Shown here: positions 1 through 12,869 of the stretch, piece by piece
Layout: each line of letters starts with the position of its first letter
Numbering within the stretch: position 1 is the stretch's first letter
Assembly (NCBI GenBank): GCA_021234155.1
Contig: JAJEKV010000065.1
Coordinates: 1,745,567-1,809,566, forward strand
Reading direction: 5' to 3'
From: Isoetes taiwanensis
Taxonomy: Eukaryota; Streptophyta; Lycopodiopsida; Isoetales; Isoetaceae
DNA length: 64,000 nt
Notes under the pieces: model-generated
Told to the model about the DNA's origin: nothing
The model's input: the letters and a program-made list of their open reading frames with translations, nothing else
Database searches by the model: none
Position numbers and translations under genes: made by a program

Positions 1-338
1 GACAGCCAAGCTTTTAGCTATGGCGGACTAATTCATGCTGCATAGTGGAGCATTATAGAGTATGTGTTTTAGAGTGGATATGGTGTTCAAAATTTTAAGT
101 AATATTTCATAATAAATTTGGATTGTCGTTTCTCGAAAATAAGTTGGTAATTCCAATGCAATTCTGAGCTAACGGGTGATTCGCTGTTGAAAATTGCACA
201 TTTGGGAATGAGTTGAGACAAAGAAATAACGAAGCAAAAGTCTGTAGGATTCAATAACTTGGTGCTTGAGATACGAAGTTGTGGGAAGTGAGAAGCGAGG
301 AGAAACGACACAGCAAAGTTGAGCTGGATTGAGATTTT

Positions 339-608
339 TTGTTGAAGTTTTTGTTCAGAATCCCCAATTTTCATAATATGTCACATGTTTTTCTCAATCT
401 GCTCCTTGATGCCTCCAAATACTACCGTGAGATGCGACTGTCTGCTGTGATGGAATTAGAAGAGTTCCAGCGGCATGTAACACATCCATATCCATACCAA
501 ATTTTGGTTAGCAACTTGGCTATGGAGGGTTCTGAATCGTCCACATCAAAACATGGAGTTATGCACCCATCCTGTGCCCAGCAGCTTGCCGAAACTATTG
601 CAACTTGA
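339..608 (+). other. Unassigned ORF, possible last exon
   Basis: An 89-codon open frame ends at a TGA at 606-608. A pyrimidine-rich stretch ending in TTCAG at about 350-359 could be a splice acceptor, so this may be the last exon of a gene lying mostly to the left of the window. Codon use looks plausible (acidic and amphipathic stretches, residues such as YREMRL and MELEEFQ), but I recognise no family or motif. It could equally be a chance ORF. Confidence 0.2.
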
Positions 609-797
609 ATTTGGTTATGGTTTTGGCTATGTCAGACCCGAGATGCAGGATTTGGAATCTATCCAGGCTTCTCCAGTGAAGAGCTTTATCCCATTCATTT
701 TTTATTTGCGCTTCTGATCTTGAAAGGCTAACGGTGGAGTTACTGATTCAAGGATTAACCATTTAGGACCTGACAATGACAATTATGACAAGAAATT

Positions 798-970
798 AGT
801 GCATTTTTACAAAAGAAACAATAGAGCTTTATGGATCGCTCTTTGATTTCCAAATAAAACAGCAGATCTTTTGATGGTGAACATAGTGCATTTTTACAAA
901 AGATACAAGAGCTTTAGAGATCTCTCTTTCATGTCCAAATATAACGGCAGAGCTTTTGATGGTGAACACT
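798..970. repeat. Diverged tandem duplication, period about 87 bp
   Basis: Two adjacent copies each start with AGTGCATTTTTACAAAAGA (at 798 and 885) and end near GCAGA.CTTTTGATGGTGAACA. The copies differ by several substitutions and small indels. No coding content is seen. The rest of 610-1150 shows nothing identifiable. Confidence 0.7.
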
Positions 971-1152
971 GTATACAAACATAAGATTGATAGAAATTAA
1001 AGAACGGATAAATGTACAGGGTGCCTCTGCTGAGGCATGTAATGTAATTGTCAATAGCCTGTAATAAACAAAGCTACTAGCTACATTTGGAATTTATCCA
1101 TGTAGTCATAACGCATGTAAAAATAGTTAAGACAAGTTACAATATACAGATA

Positions 1153-2608
<1,456 letters not shown>

Positions 2609-2687
2609 AGCCAGGTCCGGTGGAAACAATGGGAAATAAGCAGAGTTTATTCCTCTAGTTAGATTGTACGGTGCAGATGAGTCGGTC

Positions 2688-2729
2688 GCCACGTGTCGTA
2701 TAAAACAGAAGGTCACGGCAATGACGTCA
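2688..2729 (-). promoter_or_regulatory. ABRE/G-box and palindromic TGACGTCA upstream of the protease
   Basis: On the minus strand, 80-120 bp upstream of the protease ATG, ACACGTGGC (2696-2688) matches the ABA-response element core and TGACGTCA (2722-2729) is a perfect bZIP palindrome. RD19 genes are known as dehydration-responsive, so these sites fit that type of regulation. Function is inferred from motif and position only. Confidence 0.5.
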
Positions 2730-3025
2730 TCAGATGATAGCTTTTTCCTCCTTTAATCAAGGAACATGCACCTCTCACTCCAAAAAGAAAATCTTTGTTA
2801 TTAGAAAGATATTTTTGTTGTCTAGGGTATCAACATGAATATTTTATGTGTTGCTTAGCCGCTAGGTGGTTATGTAGGCCATTACGCCACGTAAGGGCTT
2901 GCATGTTCTCTCATTTTAAGCTACGTGTTAATTGGTGAAAAGACATCTTATCAAAACATATATAAAGCAGTTTGTAATTTTTCTTTTTTGTCCCTCCTAT
3001 TTTTTTTGCGCCGCAATCCTTTTGT

Positions 3026-3379
3026 TTATTTAGATGCCACGTATAATCTCATCTCAACGCTTCGACGCCTGGCAACGTCACCGTCAGCAGCTTGGCGCTC
3101 TCTTCGTTTAGCGGCCGGAACCCAAGTGCTTTTGATATGGGTAAAGCAATCAAATCCTCGGCTTTTGCAGCAAGTCCGGCAGCGCTGGTGCGGGCAATCC
3201 TTCTTCGCCTGATTTCCACATTCCTTGCAAGTAGAGCTTCCGGGCTGGCCGCTCTGAAGCCGGCCTTCAAAATTCTCTTCTTGAACCTGCTGGTTGTGTC
3301 CTAAATGGGATTTTCCCTTGCATTTTTTCCTGTTTCCACCTCGATCAGACGCTCCTGAAGCGATCCCACATCTAGGGTT
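3026..3379 (-). pseudogene. Orphan SHI/LRP1 (STYLISH-type) RING-like zinc-finger exon
   Basis: A 117-codon minus-strand frame without a Met encodes the family's signature cysteine/histidine motif. It reads [14 protein letters not shown], then [15 protein letters not shown] (3229-3137), followed by [15 protein letters not shown], the usual basic tail. SHI/STY/LRP1 proteins are plant transcription regulators that promote auxin biosynthesis genes. The frame opens just after a TAG at 3382-3380 that could be part of an acceptor (CCGATTAG), and it closes 21 codons after the RERQ motif. No IGGH domain, which should follow, is visible on this strand before the protease promoter, and no start codon precedes the finger in frame. 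I read it as a gene fragment or a non-terminal exon of a broken gene. Overlapping frames on both strands are shadows. Confidence 0.75.
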
Positions 3380-3942
3380 CTAATCGGGGCCGCAGTTCTT
3401 GCCTGCTCTCTGTCATGATGGATCAGACCTAATCCCGCCCTTCTAACTAACCCAATTGAAGAAACGGAACCGCCTCCTGCGCCATGGCTATGGAGCCGTG
3501 AATCCCCTCCCACGTAAGCTACAAAGCTTCCCCCTCCTCTTCCTTCTCTTAAATCCCTCTGATCTGCCGAATATGAAGTAGGATGCTTCAATTTGCATTT
3601 ACGATTCATCTTTTCTTCAGATTTCGGTGTTCTAGGGACAGAAATCTTTTAGAGATATGGCTCTTTATATTAGTTCCAACCCTCTGTATATCATCAGCCT
3701 GGAGATATTTTTGTGTGGAATTTCATTAAAGAGGAAAAGGCATGCGTGTTAAGAAATTATAGGGGTGCGCAGAGGATTGATTGATGGGATAAATGAGGCA
3801 TTAATTAAAGGCCAGAGTGGCTCTTGGCTCGTGCCCAGCCATAGCTGAATTTGCCCCAGGGCGATCTGGATCAACACTGTCCACAATTATTTTGAAAAGT
3901 TTGAGATGTTATTTTGAATAATGCATAATTTATGTGCTTCAG

Positions 3943-4256
3943 GGGAGCATGATACAAATGCCATGAAAGAGCATGGCATGGCATTGTTGGCAACTGCTCA
4001 TAAGTACGACATTCCTGCTTTGAAACGGGCATGTGAATCTGCAGTGGCGAGCCAAGTTTATCCGTTGAATGCTATTGAGATGCTAAATCAAGCTCGATTC
4101 TATGATGCACATTATTTGAAAAGGGCATGTATCGAGTGTATTGCAAGGAATTTAAAGCAGGTTGCCTTTACAGATGAATTGCGCTGCCTTATTTACAGGA
4201 ATGAGGATCCAGATGCAGTACTGGAAATTATTCAAAATGTTGCAAATAGATCTTAA
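3943..4256 (+). CDS. C-terminal exon of a BTB/POZ-BACK domain protein (partial)
   Basis: After a TATGTGCTTCAG acceptor, 104 codons encode the end of a BTB fold and its following helices (HGMALLATAHKYDIPALKRACE, then SQVYPLNAIEMLNQARFYDAHYLKRACIECI). This is the pattern of plant BTB/POZ proteins that act as CUL3 substrate adaptors. The stop codon is TAA at 4254-4256. The N-terminal half of the BTB domain (the AHK.VLAARS region) was not found between 3480 and 3940. Either a long upstream intron or a decayed 5' part is possible; the SHI-like exon and protease on the other strand leave little room. It could be a pseudogene. Confidence 0.6.
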
Positions 4257-5470
4257 GAACACATGGTCATTTGGTCAAGCACATTGAAAATCAAAATTGT
4301 GCTCTAGGCATTATTAGGAGCACTGATTCAACTAGCATATGTAATTGTAGGGTGATACATTTGTTTTTGGGTGCCACGCATTCTGTAATCTATATAAATC
4401 ATTGAGAGGTTTTGGTACTTTTCTCTTTGGGAATTTGATTTGCTACTGTTACTAGCATGATAAATATTTGTGTTGTGCAGACGAATTTGAATTGCAGGTA
4501 TAAATTCGTCCATCAGTTTTTCATCAGTCTCCTCATCCAAATCCCCAAGAGTGTAACTCCACCGACTGATAGAAATGGTTTATTGTTTTTCCCTATGTAA
4601 ATTGTGCCAATATTGTCCACATTCCAGCATTTTTAAACTCTTCAAATGGCCAAACTAAAAAAATGCCAAATTTCACGTAATATTTACTTTAGGCAATCGT
4701 CATTCCTAATTTAAAACAAAGCGCATTATGTACTGCATGTGTAATAAGAGAACATAGCAAGTTTTTTCTTTTTCTTTTTTTGGATGAAAAGGAACTTTTA
4801 ATTATTCAACAAAAAAAAAAGGTACATATAAGTGTTGAGGCAAGCATGTCGCTGCTTAGATAAAGGGTGTAACTCTCTTACCTTAAAATGTTCTCCAACG
4901 ATGTTTAAATTGTCATTTATACAGAGATGATACAGAGATAAGCTAGACCCTTGCAAGCTAGAAATGAGATAACAAGCAGCTATTTGTAGAGATGGCTACC
5001 ACTTCCTTTTTGCAAGTAAAAAAGTTCTGATAACGAATGCTATCGATCCATGATGGGGGTTTAAGGCCCATTTTGCAAGCCCATAGCTGAGATCCTTTTT
5101 GACTTGATATAAAAATCTACTTTGTCGTGAGTTGGGTAAGAGAAATGTTCGCGGCGGCCAAGGCCGCCGCGATAAATTTCTTGTTCTATTAATAAATTCT
5201 GCCCGACCTTTTTTTGTTTGGGTGCACATCACACAAGGTGACTTCGAACAACGAGAGTTGTTGGATGGGCATATTTACAAGTTATAGTTCATTTTGAGCC
5301 ATATGCGAAATCTTCATTCGTGGGAGGTGCTCTTGCTGCCCTGCGTCACCCTTGTGTGAATATGCATCCAAGCAAAAAGGGGTTTTATCAAGGGCATTTT
5401 ATACACATAATATAGAATGTAAAAAATTGGCCCCTTCGAGGCCTTCGGGAAGAATGGTACGTACATTATT
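4257..5470. other. Non-coding spacer with a GC-rich hairpin
   Basis: No gene is recognised here. A run of T-rich and A-rich tracts lies at 4760-4820. At 5150-5171 there is a perfect 10-bp inverted repeat (CGCGGCGGCC, AA spacer, GGCCGCCGCG) whose flanks AGAAAT and ATTTCT roughly extend the stem. It stands out in an AT-rich region and may be the middle of a small foldback element. Confidence 0.4.
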
Positions 5471-5479
5471 TGTTATTCT

Positions 5480-7060
5480 AGATAAAAATAGAATAGAATA
5501 GAAAAGAATAAAGTTTTTGTCGTCCACGAAGACCAATTGGGATATGGGACCCAAAAAGGAGGCGCAGCAAGTGTATTATTGTCTGGGCCCCCCGCCCCAA
5601 AGGGTTTTTGGGGGAAAACCCATGATAGGAATAGGATTGATGTCAAACTGTACAAACATCTATCATGAAGAAAAAGAAATATGCACACATATCAGGCAAG
5701 TGCCCGAGGACCGACCCAGCGATCCATGATCTCTTGAAGGTGTGTTCAACATCTCATGCAGGGACTGGCCAGGACGGACTAGCTCAGCATAGCGTATTCG
5801 AATGTCATTATATGCCGGATAGCTCTGAAGGGTGTGGCATTCACCTTCCACAGCTCCAACTTGACAGCATTGACAAAGCCTCTCCTAGCGGCTTCCCAAA
5901 CCATCTCCTCGTCTCAATCCAGAGATGTTGTGCACCTGTGCGGATAGAGGCAATGGATCTGCGTTTTTTCATGGGTAGATGAGTGCGCATGTAGCATTGC
6001 GGGCTCCGCTCCAACATGGAGTTTATGTGGCATTGGTAGTGTGCCATCTTGACTTGCTATAGCTTTCTGAGGAAGCATGTATCAAGGTATTGTCTGAGAC
6101 TATGGCGATCTGCCTCCGTTTGCACCCAGATGCACCTGTGCTCCTACACATTTCATCTGGCTAGCCACTGAGCTCTCTTTTCTCGCCAGCAGGCCTTTAA
6201 GCATTGAGGCCTCATTGCCACAGTGTAAGCGATGTTAGGGAGACGAGTATCATTTACGCTGACCACCTTCTGAAAGTAGATGATGTGTCTGTCAAGGGCC
6301 CCCCTCTGAAGAGGGAAGAAACTTGTCTTCTGCAACAATATCTGGCATGGAACTGTGGACTTTACCCACAGGGCCCGTGCCAAGAAAGCTTTTTGCACCT
6401 GCTCCAGGTCATTCCAAGTGGCGAGGGAAACCGCCAGGCCCCAAACCTCGGCCTTATACAAAAGCACAGGTTTTACTAGCATCTTGAATAGGTGTGACTG
6501 GTGGGTCCAATCATACAGCTCTGCCTTGTGACTATTGTTCTGCATTGCATAGAGTGCCTTCCAACCTGCTGCTCGAGGATTCTGGCGATGAGCTTTGCAA
6601 ACATTGATCTGATCATGATGGTCCGGCACTTGGCCGGGCAGTGCGGGTCTTCTGCCTTGTTGATTGGGACAACCCTGCTAGTGGTCCACTGTGGGGTGGG
6701 GAACCTTCTCGCAATGCCTTGTTGAGCATGGGGGTTAGTACCGGTGCTATGGATGATCTTGCCCACTTGAGTAACTCCGCATGCATGACGTCGAGGTCTG
6801 GCGCTTTTCCATTGGCTAGACGCTGCAATCCCTGCACTACCTCTACCTCTGTGGATTCCAACACCGGGGTAATACTGCCCATACACCCTCAATATTATAG
6901 AGCTACTGTAGGTATTGCCAGGTGGTCCTGGGATGACGTTCCAGGAGAACATTTCCTGTTGATGGATTGCAATGTATCTGGCCTTTCTAGCCTTAAGGAA
7001 GTACCGTATTGCCTGACCGCATCCCAGCGTAGAGCAGGATTTGTGACTTGGCGAAGTCAT
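5480..7060 (-). mobile_element. L1-like LINE (copy A), 3' half: reverse transcriptase and C-terminal zinc domain, decayed
   Basis: On the minus strand, broken frames encode the later part of a plant L1-like ORF2. NGKAPDLDVMHAELLKWA (about 6860-6760) is the RT lead-in. KPVLLYKAEVWG (about 6475) is the thumb-region motif. VEGECHTLQSYPAYNDIRIRY (about 5850-5770) is the C-terminal zinc-binding region. Frames shift repeatedly and the YADD core is not readable. The 3' end fades into a TTCTA-type simple repeat at about 5490-5510. Its 5' half lies at 20344-21850, beyond the CACTA that interrupts it. Confidence 0.75.
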
Positions 7061-7065
7061 CACTA

Positions 7066-7570
7066 CAAGAGAATGACTACTAAGAGTCAGTTAAATCGTC
7101 AGAGGGTCGAAAACTCTATATGAGATGTCTATCTACCGAATATAGTGACGAATATCATGACGAAAAACCGGCGTTTATCAAACGACTAAATAGCGACTAA
7201 CATCTTGACTAATTACATATTGACGATTTATTTGTGAATAATTTGACTAAAATCATGACTAATAAAGTGTTGATTGTAATGACTATTACATTGACTAACA
7301 TCTTTGGCGTTTTTTTTTCTAACGAAATGGCTGACTATCAATTTGACTAAAATTCATAACTAATAGTCTGACTAAAAGGGTGACTAAAAATATTACTAAT
7401 ATGTTGACTAATACACTGACTTATTGTTTGACGAGATGTCTAACTAAAAATTTGACTAAAATTCCGACTAATAGTTGAACTAAGCAAGTGACTAAGAATC
7501 GACTAATATATTGACTAATATTGTGACTACTTGAATGACTTATATAGTGACTAACATTATATACTCGTCG
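7066..7570. repeat. CACTA left subterminal repeat array
   Basis: About 500 bp hold dozens of short GACTAA/TGACTA motifs in both exact and diverged form at roughly 10-20 bp spacing. In En/Spm elements such subterminal motifs are the binding sites for TNPA and are needed for excision. The density here and at the other end far exceeds that of the surrounding sequence. Confidence 0.85.
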
Positions 7571-7943
7571 AGAACATTAGGTCATATATGATATCAATTC
7601 TCAATATCATGTCTCCTTTATCCAATATCATGTTTACCATTTATAATTATCCCAAGTGTGTTTTCTAGTGTGAGAACATGTTCAACAACTCCATTGTAAG
7701 GATTTTTTTTTTTTTCTTCTATCAATGTAACTTTAAACATGAAAACAATATAGGAATGTAAAAATAATTGAGCACTAGGAAATACATGCTTAAAAACAAA
7801 AAGTAAATTGTGATGCATTATAGAACACGGTAGTTTGAAATATGATCTCTAGCTAGTCTAAAATCATATGAAATCCTCATCAAGATATCATCTTGTATGT
7901 CATTCCATTCATCATCGTCTAGTTGTAAAAGCGAGCCTTAAAA

Positions 7944-8200
7944 TTAGTATATTTGGCATTTGAAGGTCAACGTCTTCCTCCTCTTCAATATAATCTTCGC
8001 CATTGGGGAGTGCATTGGTGATCTCAATTCTTCATTGGTGGTTTGCCTTTGAGCTTCATAATCTTCTAGACTTTGTGTCTCCAAAAATTCCAATTCTTGC
8101 TCATGCTCTATATCTTCCTCACATTCCACAAATTCCAATTCTTGGCTATGCTCTAAATCTTCCTCATGTTCCTCCCTTCTTCTTCCTCAAGGGTTATATT
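7944..8200 (-). pseudogene. Acidic repeat tail next to the CACTA transposase
   Basis: On the minus strand an acidic frame contains near-repeats of ELEFVECEEDIEHEQ (about 8160-8080), then ELEFLETQSLEDYE. It lies just downstream of the DUF4216 segment, so it is probably the transposase C-terminal tail or its last exon. The internal near-repeat suggests local duplication. Function is unknown. Confidence 0.4.
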
Positions 8201-8239
8201 AGGAGCGTGTCGGCGTGATGTTGGTTACGTAGGGATTAC

Positions 8240-11200
8240 GATCCACCATGTCTTGTTTTGAGGGTTGACATGGAAAAATACTTGTTGAACTTGTTGTGGA
8301 TACACAAGCGGTTCACTTACATCTACTAATACATGCGTGGAATCAACTTCAAAAAACCGGATGGATGTGGCGCCTTTGTTTGATTTCTTCCAGCGGTATA
8401 GAGGCTTGAACCATTTAAGCTTTTAGAATGGTGCAGCCGAAATGAGCAAAAATCCACATCAATAATATCGATTAATAACTCCAACATATTCAAGCTCTCC
8501 ATCAACAGGATTATCATCTCTAGCGCTACTTTCGACTTTTTGGTCAAATGAGACAATTATTCGAGAATCACAAGTGACACGAGCTTTGTCAATGCTATCA
8601 ATTGAAAATGTTGACCATAGGCCCACATAGAATTATGGAACCTAGCATGCAAATTGAATAAAAACTCAAGTGTCAATACATATTATGAATGCAATAACAA
8701 TAACAATAACAATAACAATAACAATAACAATAACAATAACAATAATAATAACAATAGCAATAACAAATTAGGACTTCTTGATCTGTTACACCCAAGAGCA
8801 ATGTTGAGATCATCTTCTTGTATTTTTTTTCTCCATTGCCTTGGCCTCCCAAAGCTTTTGGATAGCCACCAAGAGGGGATTCTCAGGCATGGGCCTTGGT
8901 TACGGAGGATATTGTACTCTCCTATGGCGTCCTCGGCGATTCCTTGCGACATATGCTTTTCTATCACTATCTCTTTGTGCCTTTTCAACTTTATATAGTT
9001 CCACCCACCTAGTGAGACCATCTGCATTGTTCAATACAATTTGTTGATGCCTTCAAACATCTCGATCACTTAACCGTTGCTTACCACGACCTTGTAAAAT
9101 TTCACCTTCTAACCAATCGAGGAGCCTCCTTCTTCCAAATCTTTGGTGCATTTGGATCTATTGATGTTGTTGGCATCTGTTAAGAAAAATAATGTCTCTT
9201 GAACAAGGTGTCTATTCTTCCAAACGCCATACATCCCTCGAGGCCTAGCCAAATAAATGTCTCTTGAACAAAGCCTTTTAAGACCTTCATATATCTCTCC
9301 AAAAAGAACATCCATCTAGAGGGGTTTGGACCCACGAGCAAAATCTCTTGTGGCAAATGCACCAACAAGTGTACCTGATGATCACATTTAGTATGTGTAA
9401 TTGCCAATGTGTGACTTATTCAACTAGCTACGTACCTGAAGGTCAAAAAAGCTAGTTGGAAATAAGTGTTCTAACTGGCATAATATCTCTGCAATCTCTA
9501 TCTCCATGGTGGGAATATCCGCAACTACAATCTCCTTAGAAGACACCCACCTAGAAAAGCTAGCGAGTCTATATATGACCTTCCGAATAGAAGGCGTGAG
9601 GCAATTCTCTAAGGCACATGGGAGAATATACTGTAACGAGACAAAAAAATCTTGATTAGTCATACATACAAGTTGTCAATATTGTTTATCCTATAGTATA
9701 AATACCTGTAGAAAGTTGTGCCAATCATGCGACTTTAAGCCGGTGAGATCTCCATCTTTTGTGAATGCCCTTCTTAGGGAGGAGCCATGACCAGTTGGAG
9801 TGCGAAGAGTTTTAATAGAATTTTTCACTTGTTTGAGTTCATCCCTTTTCAATACCCACGGACCTCGACGAAAGCGAGGAGTTTTGCCTTCTTCTATGAT
9901 AGGCCACAATTCTGTTTTGATGTTATTATCCTTTAGATCATTTCTAGCGTTAAGAGTCTCCCAATCTCCTGTAAGATGTCGCCAAAGCGAATGGCTTACA
10001 TTCTTAAAAATATGCATAGGATCCAATAGATGTGCAATCTTCAATTCAGACCAGTTTTCCAACTTGTATAAGATGGATAGTCTCTTCATGCCGGTGGAGG
10101 TGCGAAGCTGTTTAGGCCATGATCATTCCATGTTTGCAACCAATCATGTGGAGTTCTTCTTCTAGGCTGACGGATGTATCACCACGGACGAAGCTCATGA
10201 TCAATGGTAAATATTTTTTGTGGTTTGTGTATATCATCTTTGATAGGTGCTTTGATCTATAAGATGTTAATTCTTGGCCACATGATGGACATCCACATTT
10301 TCCATTAGTTTGCAGTCCTGCAAAGTAATTCAATCCTACAATATTAGAAAATAATCTAAAAATAAGAATATGAATGACAACATTATACGGCCTTAACACC
10401 AAGTCCGGGATAGTCATGAATAGTGAAACATAATATACCATGAAACATGAAATTGTGTGGTTGTCTCGAAATATCATACATCGTATTCCTCTCCATAAAA
10501 TGTCAAGTTCCTCCACAAGAGGTTCCAAGTACACATTCATATCCTTCACTTGGTATTTGCCTAAATATATATATTATTCAAATATAAATCCAAAAACCGT
10601 AACCTATATAAAGACAAGTTGCAATGCTATGTAGAGATATTTACCGGAACTATCGGTGTGAGCATTAAATGGGCTGCTTTAGTTGCCATCAAGGTGGTAT
10701 ATTGTAGTTTATAACAACAATAGGCCAAACACTATAAGTAGAGCGACAATGTGCTAAATGGACTAACACCATCCATGCCCAAAGCCAAGCGAGCGTTCCT
10801 AGGCTCTTCCTTAAAATGCTTCCATTTGTCTTCTATATGTTTTAATGCCTCACCATCGGTTGGATACCTCAAGACACCATCATTTAGCCGATGTTTTGCA
10901 TGGAAGTCCATGAATTGGGCTAGAAGGACACTTAAACATAACTTGAAGGCGTGGAATGATTGGCATATGTCGCCAAGACTTTCTTTGGCACTTTAGACTT
11001 TGCTTTTTTCATCGTATCGTGGCTCATTGCACTTGGGACATACATTCATCTCACTATATTCATTGCGAAAGAGTATACAATCGTTTACACATGCATGAAT
11101 GCATTTGTATTGCAAACCTAGTTCTTGCAAAAAGTTGTTTAACGTCCCTCCTTGATTTTGGAAGACAATGATCACTTGGAAGTATATAGTCGACTAGCAA

Positions 11201-11503
11201 AGCTGTTAAAACAAAAAAAAGGAAAAGAAATATCAAGTGAGAAAAAAAAAAATGCCGACGAAAACTTGTAACTTTCGAACAAATTACTAACACGAGAAGA
11301 TCGTCTACACTATTATTACTCGAGTTAAATTTGTGTTGTAGGTTGAGGATGAGTATGCATGCGTGAGGCAGCGATATCTTTCCATTTGGGTATAGTGGTT
11401 TGCTGGTCTCTTTCTCTAGAACTGTGATAGGTCTCTCATCATCACCATTTGCATCATTGTTAGAGTTATTGGTTGGGAAGTAATTTTGTATAGCTTCCAT
11501 CAA
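8240..11503 (-). pseudogene. CACTA transposase (TNPD type: TNP2, DUF4218, DUF4216), decayed
   Basis: This gene would encode the enzyme that cuts and moves the element. Blocks in order on the minus strand are: N-terminal region KPLYPN (about 11390); the Cys pair region CVNDCILFRNEY and CPKCNEPRY (11090-11005); EEPRNARLALGMDGV (about 10790); MNVYLEPLVEEL and CGCPSCGQEL (10540-10270); HLLDPMHIFKNV and LKSHDWHNFLQ (10040-9715), typical TNP2; a DUF4218 region with LCQLEHLFPTSFFDL and RWMFFLERYMKVLKGFV (9470-9250); and a DUF4216 region with KWFKPLYRW and QQVQQVFFHV (8410-8270). Frames change between blocks. Some changes are introns, but stops and shifts inside DUF4218 indicate decay. A trinucleotide repeat expansion at 8694 lies within the coding region. 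Confidence 0.85.
8694..8766. repeat. (AACAAT)n-type microsatellite
   Basis: About 72 bp of AAC/AAT trinucleotide units are almost uninterrupted. Translation on either strand gives poly-Asn or poly-Leu, which explains long but meaningless ORFs here. It lies in the decayed transposase between the DUF4218 and DUF4216 blocks. Confidence 0.95.
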
Positions 11504-11971
11504 ACCACTCTCAGCATGAAAGCCACTTTCAGCACATGAGTTTTCATTCCCATCATCAAGTCAAATTTATTTGTTTGTGGAATTTATACGCAAATTCACA
11601 AGTCAAATTTTTATTTGTTTGTGGGAATTTATACATGTGATGAAAAAAAAAAAAAGATGGGCTCTCAAAAAGAAAAAGATAAGAGGAACATGCATTGGAA
11701 ATAAGATTATAAACATGCTACATGTAGAAAAAACATGCTATACATGATTATCACTATGTGATTAAGCAATGTCACTACGTAATTAACATTATCAAAATCA
11801 TAAACATTTAAAATCAAAATACTCATCATTTCGTTTAAATGGAAATGCTACATGCTTATAATCTAGGCACAACCATTAACCAACATAACTACATGATTAA
11901 CATCATCAAAGCCCATAAACCATAAAAAATCAAAATATTCATCATTTTGTTTAAATGGCAATGCTACATCA

Positions 11972-12860
11972 CTATGAATCTAGGCAGCGCTTCCTTCCAT
12001 AGGGCACAACAATTGGTTCCTGCGCTTCTTTACGTTCTACTCGCCTTGGGGTCTCTCTTTTGAAAGGATAGTTGACAAACAATTCCTCTCCAGGACGGAG
12101 GTTGCGTATGGCACAAACTCTCACATGCGGTCCAACATACCCATTCATGTAACACGGATCATATTCTGTAGTCTCTTCAAATTCTGCATTTGTTATTCGG
12201 GATGACCGAGAGCTATTTATAAGTCTTTTGCAATATTTCCATGAACACTTGGTCGGCCATCAATGTATATCGGCTTAGCTGCGTGGGTATGTTCTCCCGA
12301 TCTCTCTGCTCACTCAAAGATCGCATTCAATGCCATGGCATAAGTAGACATACTAGGCATAAAAGAAGCAAGTTTATGCCATAAACCCCAAGGATACTTT
12401 TGGTCCGCCAAACACCATCAACACGGTCGAGTGTCGGATGGGACCTTCCGTGCTCCATTATGTACAAACCCCTTCCGACACGGTATTTCTAAAGAAGGTG
12501 CAATCATGTACTTGTGACCCCAATATATAAACTCTTTCAACATTGGAGGCAGTTCCCCTTCCCAACAACCTAGGGATGATCGAACAAATGGAACAATAGA
12601 GGCTCTAAGGTGAGGGGAGTTGTTGACCATGTCGTCTTTTGTTTCACATGCATGAACAAGGCTATCGAGCTTTTCTTGAAATGGTTCTTAAGTTTTTAGC
12701 CCTTTGTACTTCCCCTCGTCGACCTCTCTCAACTTCCTGAGTCTCTTTTGAACTAGAACTAGAACTTCTAGAATACCAGGGTAGCGGACTCGATGATCTA
12801 GATGACCTGGGGCTATCTGATGTCTCAGCAAGTTCTGGATTTTTGCGAAGCATGTCCAAA
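11972..12860 (-). pseudogene. SET-domain-like gene segment inside the CACTA element
   Basis: Near the 3' end on the minus strand a segment reads IYIDGRPSVHGNIA (12270-12229), a one-base frame break, INSSRSSRITNAEFEE, then VRVCAIRNLRPGEELFVNYPF (about 12123-12060), ending in RKRCLDS and a TAG at 11972. GNIA..INSS with NAEF and R.L.PGEEL..NY match the SAM- and substrate-binding motifs of SET lysine methyltransferases. Upstream lie WHKLASFMPS, a GHKYMIAPSLEI region and a Ser/Arg-rich N-terminal part (12859-12664). Two stops and at least two frame changes interrupt it, so it is a pseudogene or has unrecognised introns. It may be a host gene captured by the transposon, or an accessory gene of this CACTA lineage. 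Confidence 0.6.
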
Positions 12861-12869
12861 TACTATGAC

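Noticed and set aside
3049-3304. Ala-rich ORFs on both strands at the SHI-like exon
   Set aside because: They are alternate frames of the zinc-finger exon, whose own frame lacks a Met but matches a known family.
8654-9027. Poly-Asn / poly-Leu proteins on both strands
   Set aside because: They come from the AAC/AAT microsatellite within a decayed transposase; no independent gene evidence.
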